NCBI RefSeq assembly: GCF_002269125.1
Contig: NZ_NQKI01000023.1
Span: 1 to 64,000, forward strand
Reading direction: 5' to 3'
Length of the DNA: 64,000 nucleotides
From: Pseudomonas lundensis
GTDB taxonomy: Bacteria; Pseudomonadota; Gammaproteobacteria; Pseudomonadales; Pseudomonadaceae
The notes under the pieces were generated by a model. It worked only from the letters and a program-made list of their open reading frames with translations, did not search any database and had not been told where the DNA came from. The number at the start of each line of letters is the position of its first letter. Positions within the stretch are counted from its first letter, which is position 1. This document shows, piece by piece, positions 8,568 to 16,280 of this stretch. The translations under genes and the position numbers were made by a program.

Positions 8568-10439
8568 ATGCAAGATCTAGTGAATCCGGAAGATGCTGTA
8601 GTAATTGCAGATCTAGCATCCGTCGCCAGGCGAGTTAAACGCACTAGACGCCCACGGAGCGCGCCTGAAGACGTGGAAAAAGCTGAAGCAACTCAGCTCT
8701 TAGGGCCTGCAGTGGCATTCCCGGATACGCGATCCGCGCGTGCGAAGCGCTGGAGTCCTTTAGAGTCAATCACTGTTCAGAACTTCAAGGCTGTTAAGCG
8801 CGCAAACATACCTTTGGGGAAGGTAACCATTCTGGTCGGCCCGAATGGTTGCGGAAAATCATCGGTACTTCAAGCTATTCACTGGGCAGCGCGCGCCGCG
8901 AGCTACATTCTGCCGAAAAACACGAAGGAAATGATTTCTTTCGAGCGGTTAGATTACATACCTTCAAGCGATCCACTCTCGACGCTCCACAATGGTCAGT
9001 TAAAAACAGGAGCGACATCGACGCCTGTCGAGATTGCTTTCAATCACACAGCGACCGGCGACGATCCGGTTCAGACTGTCGTGCGGTTGAGGGCGGCGAG
9101 AAATAAAGCTGGGGTTACGGCCCATATCGACGGCGGAGGTGCTGTCACGCCATACAAACAGCGGATTCAGTTTCTAACTACCTATATACCTGGCTTGGCA
9201 GGTCTCTCTGAAAAGGAAGCCATCCTGGCGCAGCCATCGTTGCGTAGACAGGCTGCCAGCGGTGATGCCGGAGGAGTCCTCCGAAACATACTCTTGAACC
9301 TCAAGGCCCGCAAAGCTGATGAACCTGATAGCTTGAAGGGAGAGGAGCGTTTGAGGCAGCTAAATTGTCTGCTGCAGAAAGTGCATCCCAATGTATCTAT
9401 CGATGTGTCCTACGATGACAGGGAAGACTTTCATATCTCCGCCACGGTGCACATGGATGGGAATAAAAGGCCGCTAGAAACCGCCGCTACAGGCATCCTT
9501 CAAACAATTCAGATTTTTGCTTATCTCATTTTCTTTGAGCCGAGACTCATGTTAATTGACGAGCCAGATGCCCATCTTCATCCGAATCGACAAGAGCGGC
9601 TGATTGAAGCTCTGGAGCAGGCGGCTGATGAACATAATACTCAGATCATCTTGTCCACACACAGCCCACATCTGGTTCGTGCAGCTAGCCCTATGACGAA
9701 GTTGGTTTGGATGAGTGACGGCGTAGTCAAGACAGATGATGACGAGGCGATACGCCGCCTATTGGGATGGGGTGGGCTGGACAAATCTGTTTTGTTCTTC
9801 ATAGAAGATGAGGATGACAAACCCTTGCGGGCCATCCTCAAACAATGGCCAGAGCTTGGTCGCCAGCTGTCGCTATGTCGATGTTTTGGGATCGAAAACC
9901 TTCCTAAAGACAAATTACTTTCCGGCTTGCTAGTTGATGGCAAGATTGATGTTGCAGCAGTGATCCATCGCGACGGCGACTTCATGACGCCTGAGGAAGC
10001 GATCAAATGGGCAGAAACATTCAATACGAAGGGAGTGTATCCCTGGACAACCGCAGGTTCGGATATTGAAGGATATTTCTGCTCAGCCGACTATCTGGTA
10101 TCACTGTATGGAATCTCGCTTGAAGAAGCTGAGCAATGGCGGAAGACCGCGTCCAAGGCTGTAAGTAAGGCACGAGCTGATTTTGTCTCAAAACGCCAAG
10201 TCATCAATAGGCTTATTTGGCCGGATGGTGGTTCACCTGCGACCGACGGCCTATGGATTCTGGGGGCTGGGCCTAGTCCAACGACCGTCAAAGGTAAGAA
10301 GCTGTTGGCTCAAATAAAAGTTGTGGCGACCAAAAACGGTTACAGCGATAAGCTTCTGAACACCTTCACGATCCCAGAGGGGTTTACGGTTGCTCCAGAT
10401 CTGAAGCTCATTTTAGAGAGGGCTTTAGCCAAGCGCTAA
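8568..10439 (+). CDS. OLD-like AAA ATPase with TOPRIM-like C-terminal domain
   Basis: 623 aa from ATG 8568, preceded by GGAAGGA at good spacing. A basic 60-residue N-terminal extension leads into an ABC/RecF-type ATPase: Walker A GPNGCGKSS (91-99), Walker B MLIDEPDAHLHP (about 325) and an H-loop ILSTHSPHLV (about 360). The C-terminal part from about 400 has spaced acids of a TOPRIM-like nuclease: FIEDEDD (about 407), VIHRDGDF (about 465) and SDIEGYF (about 495). This order is that of OLD-family nucleases, including Gabija GajA and retron/PARIS-type ATPases, which cut DNA in phage defence. No UvrD-like GajB partner is adjacent. It stands divergent from the HNH gene and upstream of A+T-rich small genes. 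The nuclease assignment is moderate. Confidence 0.75.
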   Translation: MQDLVNPEDAVVIADLASVARRVKRTRRPRSAPEDVEKAEATQLLGPAVAFPDTRSARAKRWSPLESITVQNFKAVKRANIPLGKVTILVGPNGCGKSSVLQAIHWAARAASYILPKNTKEMISFERLDYIPSSDPLSTLHNGQLKTGATSTPVEIAFNHTATGDDPVQTVVRLRAARNKAGVTAHIDGGGAVTPYKQRIQFLTTYIPGLAGLSEKEAILAQPSLRRQAASGDAGGVLRNILLNLKARKADEPDSLKGEERLRQLNCLLQKVHPNVSIDVSYDDREDFHISATVHMDGNKRPLETAATGILQTIQIFAYLIFFEPRLMLIDEPDAHLHPNRQERLIEALEQAADEHNTQIILSTHSPHLVRAASPMTKLVWMSDGVVKTDDDEAIRRLLGWGGLDKSVLFFIEDEDDKPLRAILKQWPELGRQLSLCRCFGIENLPKDKLLSGLLVDGKIDVAAVIHRDGDFMTPEEAIKWAETFNTKGVYPWTTAGSDIEGYFCSADYLVSLYGISLEEAEQWRKTASKAVSKARADFVSKRQVINRLIWPDGGSPATDGLWILGAGPSPTTVKGKKLLAQIKVVATKNGYSDKLLNTFTIPEGFTVAPDLKLILERALAKR

Positions 10440-10571
10440 GCTGAAGTCATTAGCAGATATGGATATCAACCGCTGATCGTTGGTTGGTATCTGGAGAGAG
10501 CAATAGAGTTCAGTGAGGCCCTCATAATGATGCCTGCATAATGGTCTAGTATTTATGAAAAGAGAGTTAAT

Positions 10572-11309
10572 TTGAAAGGCTTCCTCACAAGTAACAAGAT
10601 TTATTTTGAGACTTGCGTCGCTGTACTTTTAGCGATCATGGCTATCATTGTTTCGTTTAACGCTAACTCGATAGCCAAAGCCCAGCTATCCTTGGCAAAC
10701 GATGCCCAAAGGATTGCTACGCTTCCTTATCTCCCAAATATTAAGGCTCGTTTTAAGTTTATATCTTCGGAAGATGGCGTTCGAAAGGAGAAGCTGGAAG
10801 TTAATAACTCTGGGGATTCGATGTACGAACTGCGCGCTGTTCCTATAGCGTTTTTAAAACTGCGAGAGCTACAGGTTGTTTCAATTAACGGGCCGTATAC
10901 AAAAAATACTCATCTTAATAAGTCTACCATACCACTTGAAGGGTATTTTCCTAACGTGACATGGGTGGATGGTAGCGACAAAGATTTTGTACTGTACCAA
11001 GATATAGAGAATGCAGGTCTCTTGGAAGATAGATTAAATGTCTTTTCCAAGAAGTATAGTAGTGAGGAAAAACACATTATAGGCGGTATTGAGAAATATT
11101 TGCTTGTCTCATATAAAGACCGTTTTAAAGTACTCCATACAGACTATTTCCAGTTTGACCCTATGGGTGAAGGGGTGCTGATGGATAGTTCTGAAGGTGA
11201 GGCAGTGTTTAAAAGTTATAACGAATCTTCTCAAAAAAAGATTAAGCTAGACTATAAAAGTTCTACACCAGAAGAAATTGGCAAATTTTGGCTTAAACTT
11301 AAAATCTAG
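10572..11309 (+). CDS. Membrane-anchored protein of unknown function
   Basis: 245 aa using TTG 10572, with AGAGAG nine bases before it. One transmembrane helix near the N-terminus (CVAVLLAIMAIIVSFNANSI, about residues 11-30) is followed by a hydrophilic domain of about 200 residues with several lysine/tyrosine-rich stretches. I do not recognise the family. The DNA is clearly richer in A+T than the flanking genes, a sign of recent transfer. It lies 130 bp after the OLD-like gene on the same strand and could be co-transcribed with it. A single N-terminal anchor plus a soluble domain is a common layout in accessory defence loci, but function cannot be assigned. Confidence 0.6.
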   Translation: MKGFLTSNKIYFETCVAVLLAIMAIIVSFNANSIAKAQLSLANDAQRIATLPYLPNIKARFKFISSEDGVRKEKLEVNNSGDSMYELRAVPIAFLKLRELQVVSINGPYTKNTHLNKSTIPLEGYFPNVTWVDGSDKDFVLYQDIENAGLLEDRLNVFSKKYSSEEKHIIGGIEKYLLVSYKDRFKVLHTDYFQFDPMGEGVLMDSSEGEAVFKSYNESSQKKIKLDYKSSTPEEIGKFWLKLKI

Positions 11310-11430
11310 AGAACTGGACCAAAATCTGCCAGAGATAGAACACTGGCGGTACAAGCGACTGATTGAGCTACTAATAGCTCTCAGCCTCAATATTGAAATT
11401 ATGCTTCTTCAATCGAAACAGAAAACCATT

Positions 11431-11703
11431 ATGAAGATTAGATGCAAGACCCCAGGCTGTGGGCATACGGAAAAAACCAATCTTGAGCTGTTCATTAAGA
11501 TTCTCGGCGGGGCACTGCCGATGGGTGGGTTCCAAGCGTGGAGATACTATCTTTTCGCCGGTACTGGATTTGCTCTCACGATTGTGACTGCGATCATTAC
11601 TGGTGGTATCGCTCTTCTTGTGTTTAAGGACGAGATTGTCACATGGATCGTCAACCGTGGATACAAATGCCCTCGTTGTGAGTCCGTTGACTGGGAGGCT
11701 TGA
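11431..11703 (+). CDS. Small membrane protein with zinc-ribbon halves on both sides of the membrane segment
   Basis: 90 aa from ATG 11431; the frame is open back to 11278, but that would overlap the upstream gene, and no start has a strong ribosome site. MKIRCKTPGCGHTEKT holds a first metal-binding pair, then a hydrophobic segment (YYLFAGTGFALTIVTAIIT and GGIALLVF, about residues 39-66), then GYKCPRCESVDWEA with a CPRC pair at the C-terminus. If the membrane segment is a hairpin, both pairs would meet on one face and complete a zinc ribbon. The family is not recognised. It is the second A+T-rich gene after the OLD-like ATPase. Confidence 0.55.
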   Translation: MKIRCKTPGCGHTEKTNLELFIKILGGALPMGGFQAWRYYLFAGTGFALTIVTAIITGGIALLVFKDEIVTWIVNRGYKCPRCESVDWEA

Positions 11704-11812
11704 TTCTAGGCGGGGCAGTCAACGGCGCGTGGCTCGGGCTGAAGCGAATTAGCTTCGTATCCGGCCTTGCAAAGATGCTGTCATTTCTTAGAAAGTTGCA
11801 GCCATCGAGAGT

Positions 11813-12334
11813 CTATGGTTGCTTTCTGAGATCGTCCACTTCGACCTGCAGCAGTTTGGATTCTTTAAGTAGCTTATCCATCATGGCGAAGCAACTCAGT
11901 CTGTAGCCATGTATTTCTTTGCCTGTGAATAGCTCTTTACCCTCCAGGTTCCAAGTTTTCCGGTCATTATTTGATGCTATCGTGCATCTCTCTACCTCGC
12001 TCGACCAGAATTTTATTTCTTCAAACTTTGCTGCAGCTTGTATGCTTAGGATCTGTGCTTTTGCTAGCGCCTCTTGATGTTTGGCACTGTCTTCCAGAGC
12101 AATCTTCGTTGCTGATAGTTCTTCTTTTTGGCTCAAATATGCTTTTATTAAAAAATATAATGCAATAAGCGAAGTTAGCGGGTTGATCAAGCCCCCAAAG
12201 TAATCGCCAATGGTGCCCCAGTCACCTGGAGACTTAGAGAATGGATAATCGTGCAAATTAAATATATAAACTCCAGCCACTGAAGCGATGTAGAAAACTA
12301 TAGCGCCCCACATCCATTTTTCATTCCATTTCAT
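11813..12334 (-). CDS. Two-helix membrane protein resembling the N-terminus of putative AbiC (abortive infection) proteins
   Basis: 173 aa. Two transmembrane segments (AIVFYIASVAGVYIF, about 11-25, and LINPLTSLIALYFLIKAYL, about 49-67) flank WGTIGDYFGGLINP. A W-(G/S)-x-FGD-(Y/F)-xGG-x-(L/I)NP signature of this sort is typical of the phage-abortive-infection family putAbiC and related small membrane proteins in defence islands. A coiled-coil helix follows (QKEELSATKIALEDSAKHQ), then about 80 soluble residues. The gene faces the two preceding small genes and ends about 110 bp from 11703. The family link is by eye only; an unrelated membrane sensor is possible. Confidence 0.55.
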   Translation of the reverse strand: MKWNEKWMWGAIVFYIASVAGVYIFNLHDYPFSKSPGDWGTIGDYFGGLINPLTSLIALYFLIKAYLSQKEELSATKIALEDSAKHQEALAKAQILSIQAAAKFEEIKFWSSEVERCTIASNNDRKTWNLEGKELFTGKEIHGYRLSCFAMMDKLLKESKLLQVEVDDLRKQP

Positions 12335-12410
12335 TGTTGTGTCCCAAATTTAGTCAAGGCAAGCGTTATAGTCGAATTTTAGTTAGTTCGAAACTGTAAT
12401 TTCCGACAGT

Positions 12411-12801
12411 TCACTCTGTTCGGGGTATGAGCGGCTTGGATTCATGGCAGCAACAACTGATCTGATACGCTGAATCAGGCCGCTCCCTGAACTGAGCTAG
12501 ACACGGAAGATCTTCAAGTTGGACCTGTGCTTTTCCCAGATAGGCGTGACCGCCAATGGGTATGTCGTATCTTGGAGGGCCGAGCCACTGTTGTGTCACG
12601 CCTGGGGATTTGAGTAGTTCTTCCAATTCGACATCCGCGCTTTTGAGCTTTTCCAAATCTCATTCGAAAAAATTCACGACCGCTTGCTAGGCTGGCCAGG
12701 GTGTCGTGGCAAGCAGATAGTAGTCGGTAGCTGTCGGAGGAAGGCTTAACCTGGCCATCTCCGCCAAAATCCAGATTGCGCGCCGCAGCAGGTAATGCCA
12801 T
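12411..12801 (-). pseudogene. Frameshifted hypothetical gene
   Basis: Two overlapping minus-strand frames read as one protein broken by a single-base shift near 12662. The first gives FGGDGQVKPSSDSYRLLSA and TLASLASGREFFRM; the second continues DLEKLKSADVELEELLKSPG and VTQQWLGPPRYDIPIGGHAY, ending at 12411. The start may have lain upstream of 12801, in yet another frame. I do not recognise the product. It is the last coding trace before the repeat cluster at the island edge. Confidence 0.45.
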
Positions 12802-12983
12802 CTGGACTCAAGATGCAACTCGATCTTCTGAGAAACTAGAGGGAATCGTGCCTTTCGTTGGGTGTGGGACATACGCACACCCCGGCTACCTCGACATGCC
12901 GTAATGAATCGGCGAGCTGTGTGATGTGCGTTGCCAACGGTTCCAGCGCATCTCTTTACGAATTTCGTAACCCTAAAGGCCTC

Positions 12984-13134
12984 GTGGCAATCTTTATTGT
13001 TTGCAATGGTGCCGTTTTTTTGGAGATTTTGATTTTTGTGACAACCTTTATTTATATGGAGCTAGCTTTGTAATGACCTACGGGCCCCGAAATACGCGGG
13101 GTACTGTGACAATCTTTATTGTTTCGTCACAACA
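12984..13134. repeat. Three spaced direct repeats ending in TGT: candidate Tn7-like transposon end
   Basis: Copies with consensus GTGACAATCTTTATTGTTT lie at 12984-13003, 13038-13057 and 13106-13124, with starts 54 and 68 bp apart. On the minus strand they contain ACAATAAAG, the core also present in Tn7 TnsB sites. From 13134 the minus strand begins TGTTGTGACGAAACAATAAA, so the last repeat starts about 9 bp inside a TGT terminus. This is how TnsB/TniA-type transposons are bounded. The sequence beyond 13134 leads straight into ordinary chromosomal genes. No tns genes lie in the window; they would have to be left of position 1, or the element has lost them. Confidence 0.5.
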
Positions 13135-13161
13135 ACGTTGAATTTAGAGCATTAAAACTGC

Positions 13162-13194
13162 CGCAGGAGCCGGTCTGTCCGACCGCCTCCTGCG
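13162..13194. repeat. Strong hairpin just outside the island
   Basis: CGCAGGAG at 13162-13169 pairs with CTCCTGCG at 13187-13194, with a further inner CGGTC/GACCG pairing. No long T-run follows on either strand. It may be a REP-type element or a second terminator past the GNAT-Rnk gene. Confidence 0.5.
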
Positions 13195-13246
13195 TTTGAC
13201 GTTTGGCGGCGCGCCAACCGGTAACCATTCAACGGGGCGCGCAGGC

Positions 13247-13281
13247 AAAAAAAGCGAGATCCCATCCTTGGGGATACTCGC
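13247..13281 (-). terminator. Intrinsic terminator of the GNAT-Rnk gene
   Basis: On the minus strand GCGAGTATCCCC pairs with GGGATCTCGC (plus-strand arms 13254-13263 and 13270-13281) and is followed by seven T (13247-13253). It lies about 35 bp past the stop at 13315. Confidence 0.85.
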
Positions 13282-13314
13282 GCCTGATGGACGAACACTG
13301 AGTTTAAAGCGCAC

Positions 13315-14283
13315 TTACAGGTGGAAATCGCCTGCAGCTTCCGGCTGGTAAAGCACTTTTCTGATCTCAATCCGGCGAGTCCGATCAGAAATTCGCCAGT
13401 CGATGGCATCCCCTTCCTGATACCCCAAGATAGCGGCGCCGATGTCGGAGTACACGGAATGCTTGCCTGCGGTGCTGTCCGCATCTTCAGGGTAAACCAA
13501 AGCCACTTCGATCTCTTCGTCGTCCAACTGCAGCAATGCTCTGGAGTTCATCGTGACGACATTGCTTGCCACCTGCTGCGGTTTGACAACAATGGCTCGC
13601 TCAAGCTCAAGCTCATGTTCGAGTTCAACAACGGCCGGGCCAGACTCGAGCGCGATTAGACTCTCGAGCCTGGCCTTGTCGATTTCAGTAATGTAGATCT
13701 TGGTGGTGTCGCCAACGGCGCCTTCGCGCAAGCTCTGGAGATAGCGCCCCACCGTTATGGAAAACGACTTCAATGTTGGCGTTTCGCTTTCAAGCACAAA
13801 GCCGCTGCGCAGAAAGGCTTTCAGCGAGCGCGTGTTGTCTGGGTGAATCTTGGCGATGAGCTTCTTGGCCCGCATATCGAGAAAAGCCAGTTTCATCCCT
13901 TCACGGATCGTGCGAGCACCGAGGTTCTGGCCCCATTTTTCGCTGTCTCCGATGGCCAGGACTATCTCGCAATTTGAACCAGTCTTGATGAGACGGACAA
14001 AGCCCACCGGGGCGTCATGCCGGTCATAGGCCATAAAGAAACGGCCGCCCTGGTTGAATAGATGGGTCAGGATCGGCAATTGAGTCCGATCAATAGCGTG
14101 CTCGATGGAGCGGGAGACATGACGCGAATCGCTCAGATAGCAGGTGACGCGTTCATCTTCCAACCAATCCATCAGCGTTAGCGCGTGCGCCCGAGTCACT
14201 TCCGGGCACAGCGAAATGAAAGGCTTGTTCATCTTCACCACATTTATTTCTAAAGGATGAAAGCCTGTCATGGCTATGACCAT
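13315..14283 (-). CDS. GNAT acetyltransferase fused to Rnk (nucleoside diphosphate kinase regulator)
   Basis: 322 aa. Residues about 20-185 form a GNAT-like acetyltransferase (GRFFMAYDRHDAPVGFVRLI; LGARTIREGMKLAFLDMRAK; RSLKAFLRSGFVLES). From about 190 it becomes an Rnk/GreA-GreB C-terminal-like domain: TTKIYITEIDKARLESLIAL, VVTMNSRALLQL, ALVYPEDADSTAGKHSV, ending KVLYQPEAAGDFHL. Rnk alone binds RNA polymerase near the secondary channel and influences nucleoside triphosphate pools and alginate in Pseudomonas. The fusion is a known bifunctional annotation in the genus. ATG 14283 is given, but ATG 14232 (MNKPFISL) would fit the GNAT start better; neither has a good ribosome site. It is the first backbone gene next to the island. 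Confidence 0.85.
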   Translation of the reverse strand: MVIAMTGFHPLEINVVKMNKPFISLCPEVTRAHALTLMDWLEDERVTCYLSDSRHVSRSIEHAIDRTQLPILTHLFNQGGRFFMAYDRHDAPVGFVRLIKTGSNCEIVLAIGDSEKWGQNLGARTIREGMKLAFLDMRAKKLIAKIHPDNTRSLKAFLRSGFVLESETPTLKSFSITVGRYLQSLREGAVGDTTKIYITEIDKARLESLIALESGPAVVELEHELELERAIVVKPQQVASNVVTMNSRALLQLDDEEIEVALVYPEDADSTAGKHSVYSDIGAAILGYQEGDAIDWRISDRTRRIEIRKVLYQPEAAGDFHL

Positions 14284-14773
14284 GATGGTTCTTTCGGCAA
14301 CCGGCTATGTTAAGACATAACGCGAGTAATGCCGAACAGCTCGGAGCGTTCGGATAGTTGGGCGTACGAGCAAACCATCGTTTTACTGAGGTCTGGATTT
14401 AACCAGTCAAACGCTCCTGCCTGGATGAAGCTGACCATCAGCGAGAACGATCATCGCTGATTTTTTCTGACCCTTTGATCCGACCTGGCAGGCTCGGGAA
14501 CACAGGCACCTTCACGACAGCTTTTATTCTTTAAACGCACTCATCGCCGGGCCTTGGCGGGGTTAGTGCTGCAAGGCAGATAAATAATCACGGTGGAGAG
14601 TGAGTGACAGCCTGTCGACGCAGGTATAAAAACGCATCTGGGGTTGATTAACCTCTATTCAGGCTATGCAAACTCACTTCTTTTCCCGCAAGGTGGTGTG
14701 CGGCCATGAATCGGGCAGGGAACATTCGATTCAGCACTTGGCCAATGTCTTGTTCCTCTACAGAGGTCTCTTC
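14284..14773. other. Intergenic region upstream of the serine hydrolase
   Basis: 490 bp with no credible gene. A short hairpin with T-run lies at 14438-14466 (TCAGCGA/TCGCTGA, then six T) and could act as a plus-strand terminator, although no plus-strand gene precedes it. The promoter of the gene at 14774 presumably lies in the last 150 bp. Confidence 0.5.
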
Positions 14774-16099
14774 ATGCTCAAGCGTTTATCCAGACCCGCT
14801 CGAATCAGTGCATTTTTACTTTCAACGTTGGCCGCCTCTGTCGCCTGCGCCGCTGATACCACTTACCCGGATGCAGCTGCTAGCGATCCCGCAAAAATGG
14901 GCTGGATGGTTGGGGCTCCACCGCCACCTGACCGCATCATTCGTTTTGCCGATGGTAGTTATTTCAAATTTCCGGCCATGCGCTGGAGTGTGTCCAACTT
15001 CCGCCAATTGATGCCGACCACTAACGTATCCCGTGGTTTAGGTGCTCCAGTACCGTTAGCGCGTGCGTTGCGTACAGACATTGATCAACTGACGTTCATC
15101 CCGACAGGCAGCAAAGAACCCATGACATGGGAGCAATCCTTGGCAGCCAATTACACCGACGGAATTGTGGTGTTGCATCGCGGGAAGGTGGTGTACGAAC
15201 GGTATTTTGGTGTGTTGAATCCTGAAGGTGAGCACGCCGCCATGTCAGTGACCAAATCGGTGGTCGGGACAATGGGTGCAATGTTGATTGCAGATGGCAC
15301 GCTGGATGCCAATAAAAAAATTGTCGATTACGTGCCTGAACTGGCCAACTCTGCGTTTGCCAGTGCAACGCTGCGTCAAGTACTCGACATGACCACCGCG
15401 CTCAAATTCAGTGAAGACTACGCCGACCCGAAGGCTGAAGTCTGGCAGCACGCTATGGCCGGTAACCCCTTGCCCAAACCTGCGGGCTACACCGGACCGC
15501 AAACCTACATGGAATACCTGCAAACGGTTCAACCGCTGGGTGAACATGGCAAAGCCTTCGGGTACAAGACCGTCAACTCAGATGTATTGGGTTGGGTCAT
15601 CGCGCGGGTAACGGGGCGCAATGTGGCCCAGTTATTGTCGGAAAAAATCTGGCAACGTCTGGGGGCCGAGCAGGACGCCTACTTTACGGTGGACTCTATC
15701 GGTACGCCGTTTGCGGGTGGCGGCTTCAATGCCGGACTGCGTGATATGGCGAGGTTCGGTGAGTTAATGCGCAACGACGGTAAATATTTGGGGCAACAAA
15801 TCATCCCTAAAGCTGTGGTGGATGATATTCGAGCGGGTGGGGATAAAGCGGCTTTTGCCAAGGCTGGCTACGACCAACTCAAAGGTGGCAGCTACCGCAA
15901 CATGTGGTGGGTGACACATAACGCCGATGGCGCCTACATGGCGCGGGGCGTTTATGGGCAGCGTATTTACATCGACCCCAAAGCCGAGATGGTGATTGTG
16001 CGTTTTGCCTCCAACCCCATTGCCAGTAATTCGGCCAATGACCCTGTGACCATTCCCGCTTTCGAAGCATTGGCCAAACAGTTGATTGCTCACCCCTAA
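14774..16099 (+). CDS. Secreted serine hydrolase, beta-lactamase class C fold
   Basis: 441 aa from ATG 14774, preceded by AGAGGT. An upstream in-frame start at 14666 is unlikely because a signal peptide begins here (MLKRLSRPARISAFLLSTLA, cleavage near ACAAD). The nucleophile motif SVTK appears in AAMSVTKSVVGTM, the tyrosine motif is GYKTVNSD, and the C-terminal part has GVYGQRIYIDP. This is the serine-hydrolase/6-aminohexanoate-dimer hydrolase-like branch rather than a true beta-lactamase. It likely acts in the periplasm on an amide or ester; the substrate is unknown. It stands alone, with its own promoter in the preceding gap. Confidence 0.85.
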   Translation: MLKRLSRPARISAFLLSTLAASVACAADTTYPDAAASDPAKMGWMVGAPPPPDRIIRFADGSYFKFPAMRWSVSNFRQLMPTTNVSRGLGAPVPLARALRTDIDQLTFIPTGSKEPMTWEQSLAANYTDGIVVLHRGKVVYERYFGVLNPEGEHAAMSVTKSVVGTMGAMLIADGTLDANKKIVDYVPELANSAFASATLRQVLDMTTALKFSEDYADPKAEVWQHAMAGNPLPKPAGYTGPQTYMEYLQTVQPLGEHGKAFGYKTVNSDVLGWVIARVTGRNVAQLLSEKIWQRLGAEQDAYFTVDSIGTPFAGGGFNAGLRDMARFGELMRNDGKYLGQQIIPKAVVDDIRAGGDKAAFAKAGYDQLKGGSYRNMWWVTHNADGAYMARGVYGQRIYIDPKAEMVIVRFASNPIASNSANDPVTIPAFEALAKQLIAHP

Positions 16100-16280
16100 T
16101 TACTCAAGGCGTGACTAATCCGGTTTGAGGGTTAGTGTTTGAATGATTCAACGTCTGGGGCGGTGAAACTTAAAAAAGGTTTCATCCGCTCTAGATCAAA
16201 CCTTTTGGCCCGTGAGCCTGACAGTTTCAGTTAATCGACTACCCTTATTTTTTGACGTCTGAAATGAGGGAGGACTCCTG

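Noticed and set aside
8568..10439. Calling the OLD-like gene Gabija gajA
   Set aside because: No UvrD-like GajB partner is adjacent; the uvrD at 29957 is the housekeeping copy in conserved synteny.
14438..14466. Terminator before the serine hydrolase as evidence of a missing gene
   Set aside because: A stem of seven pairs with six T, but no plus-strand coding trace precedes it, so it was kept only as a note in the gap entry.
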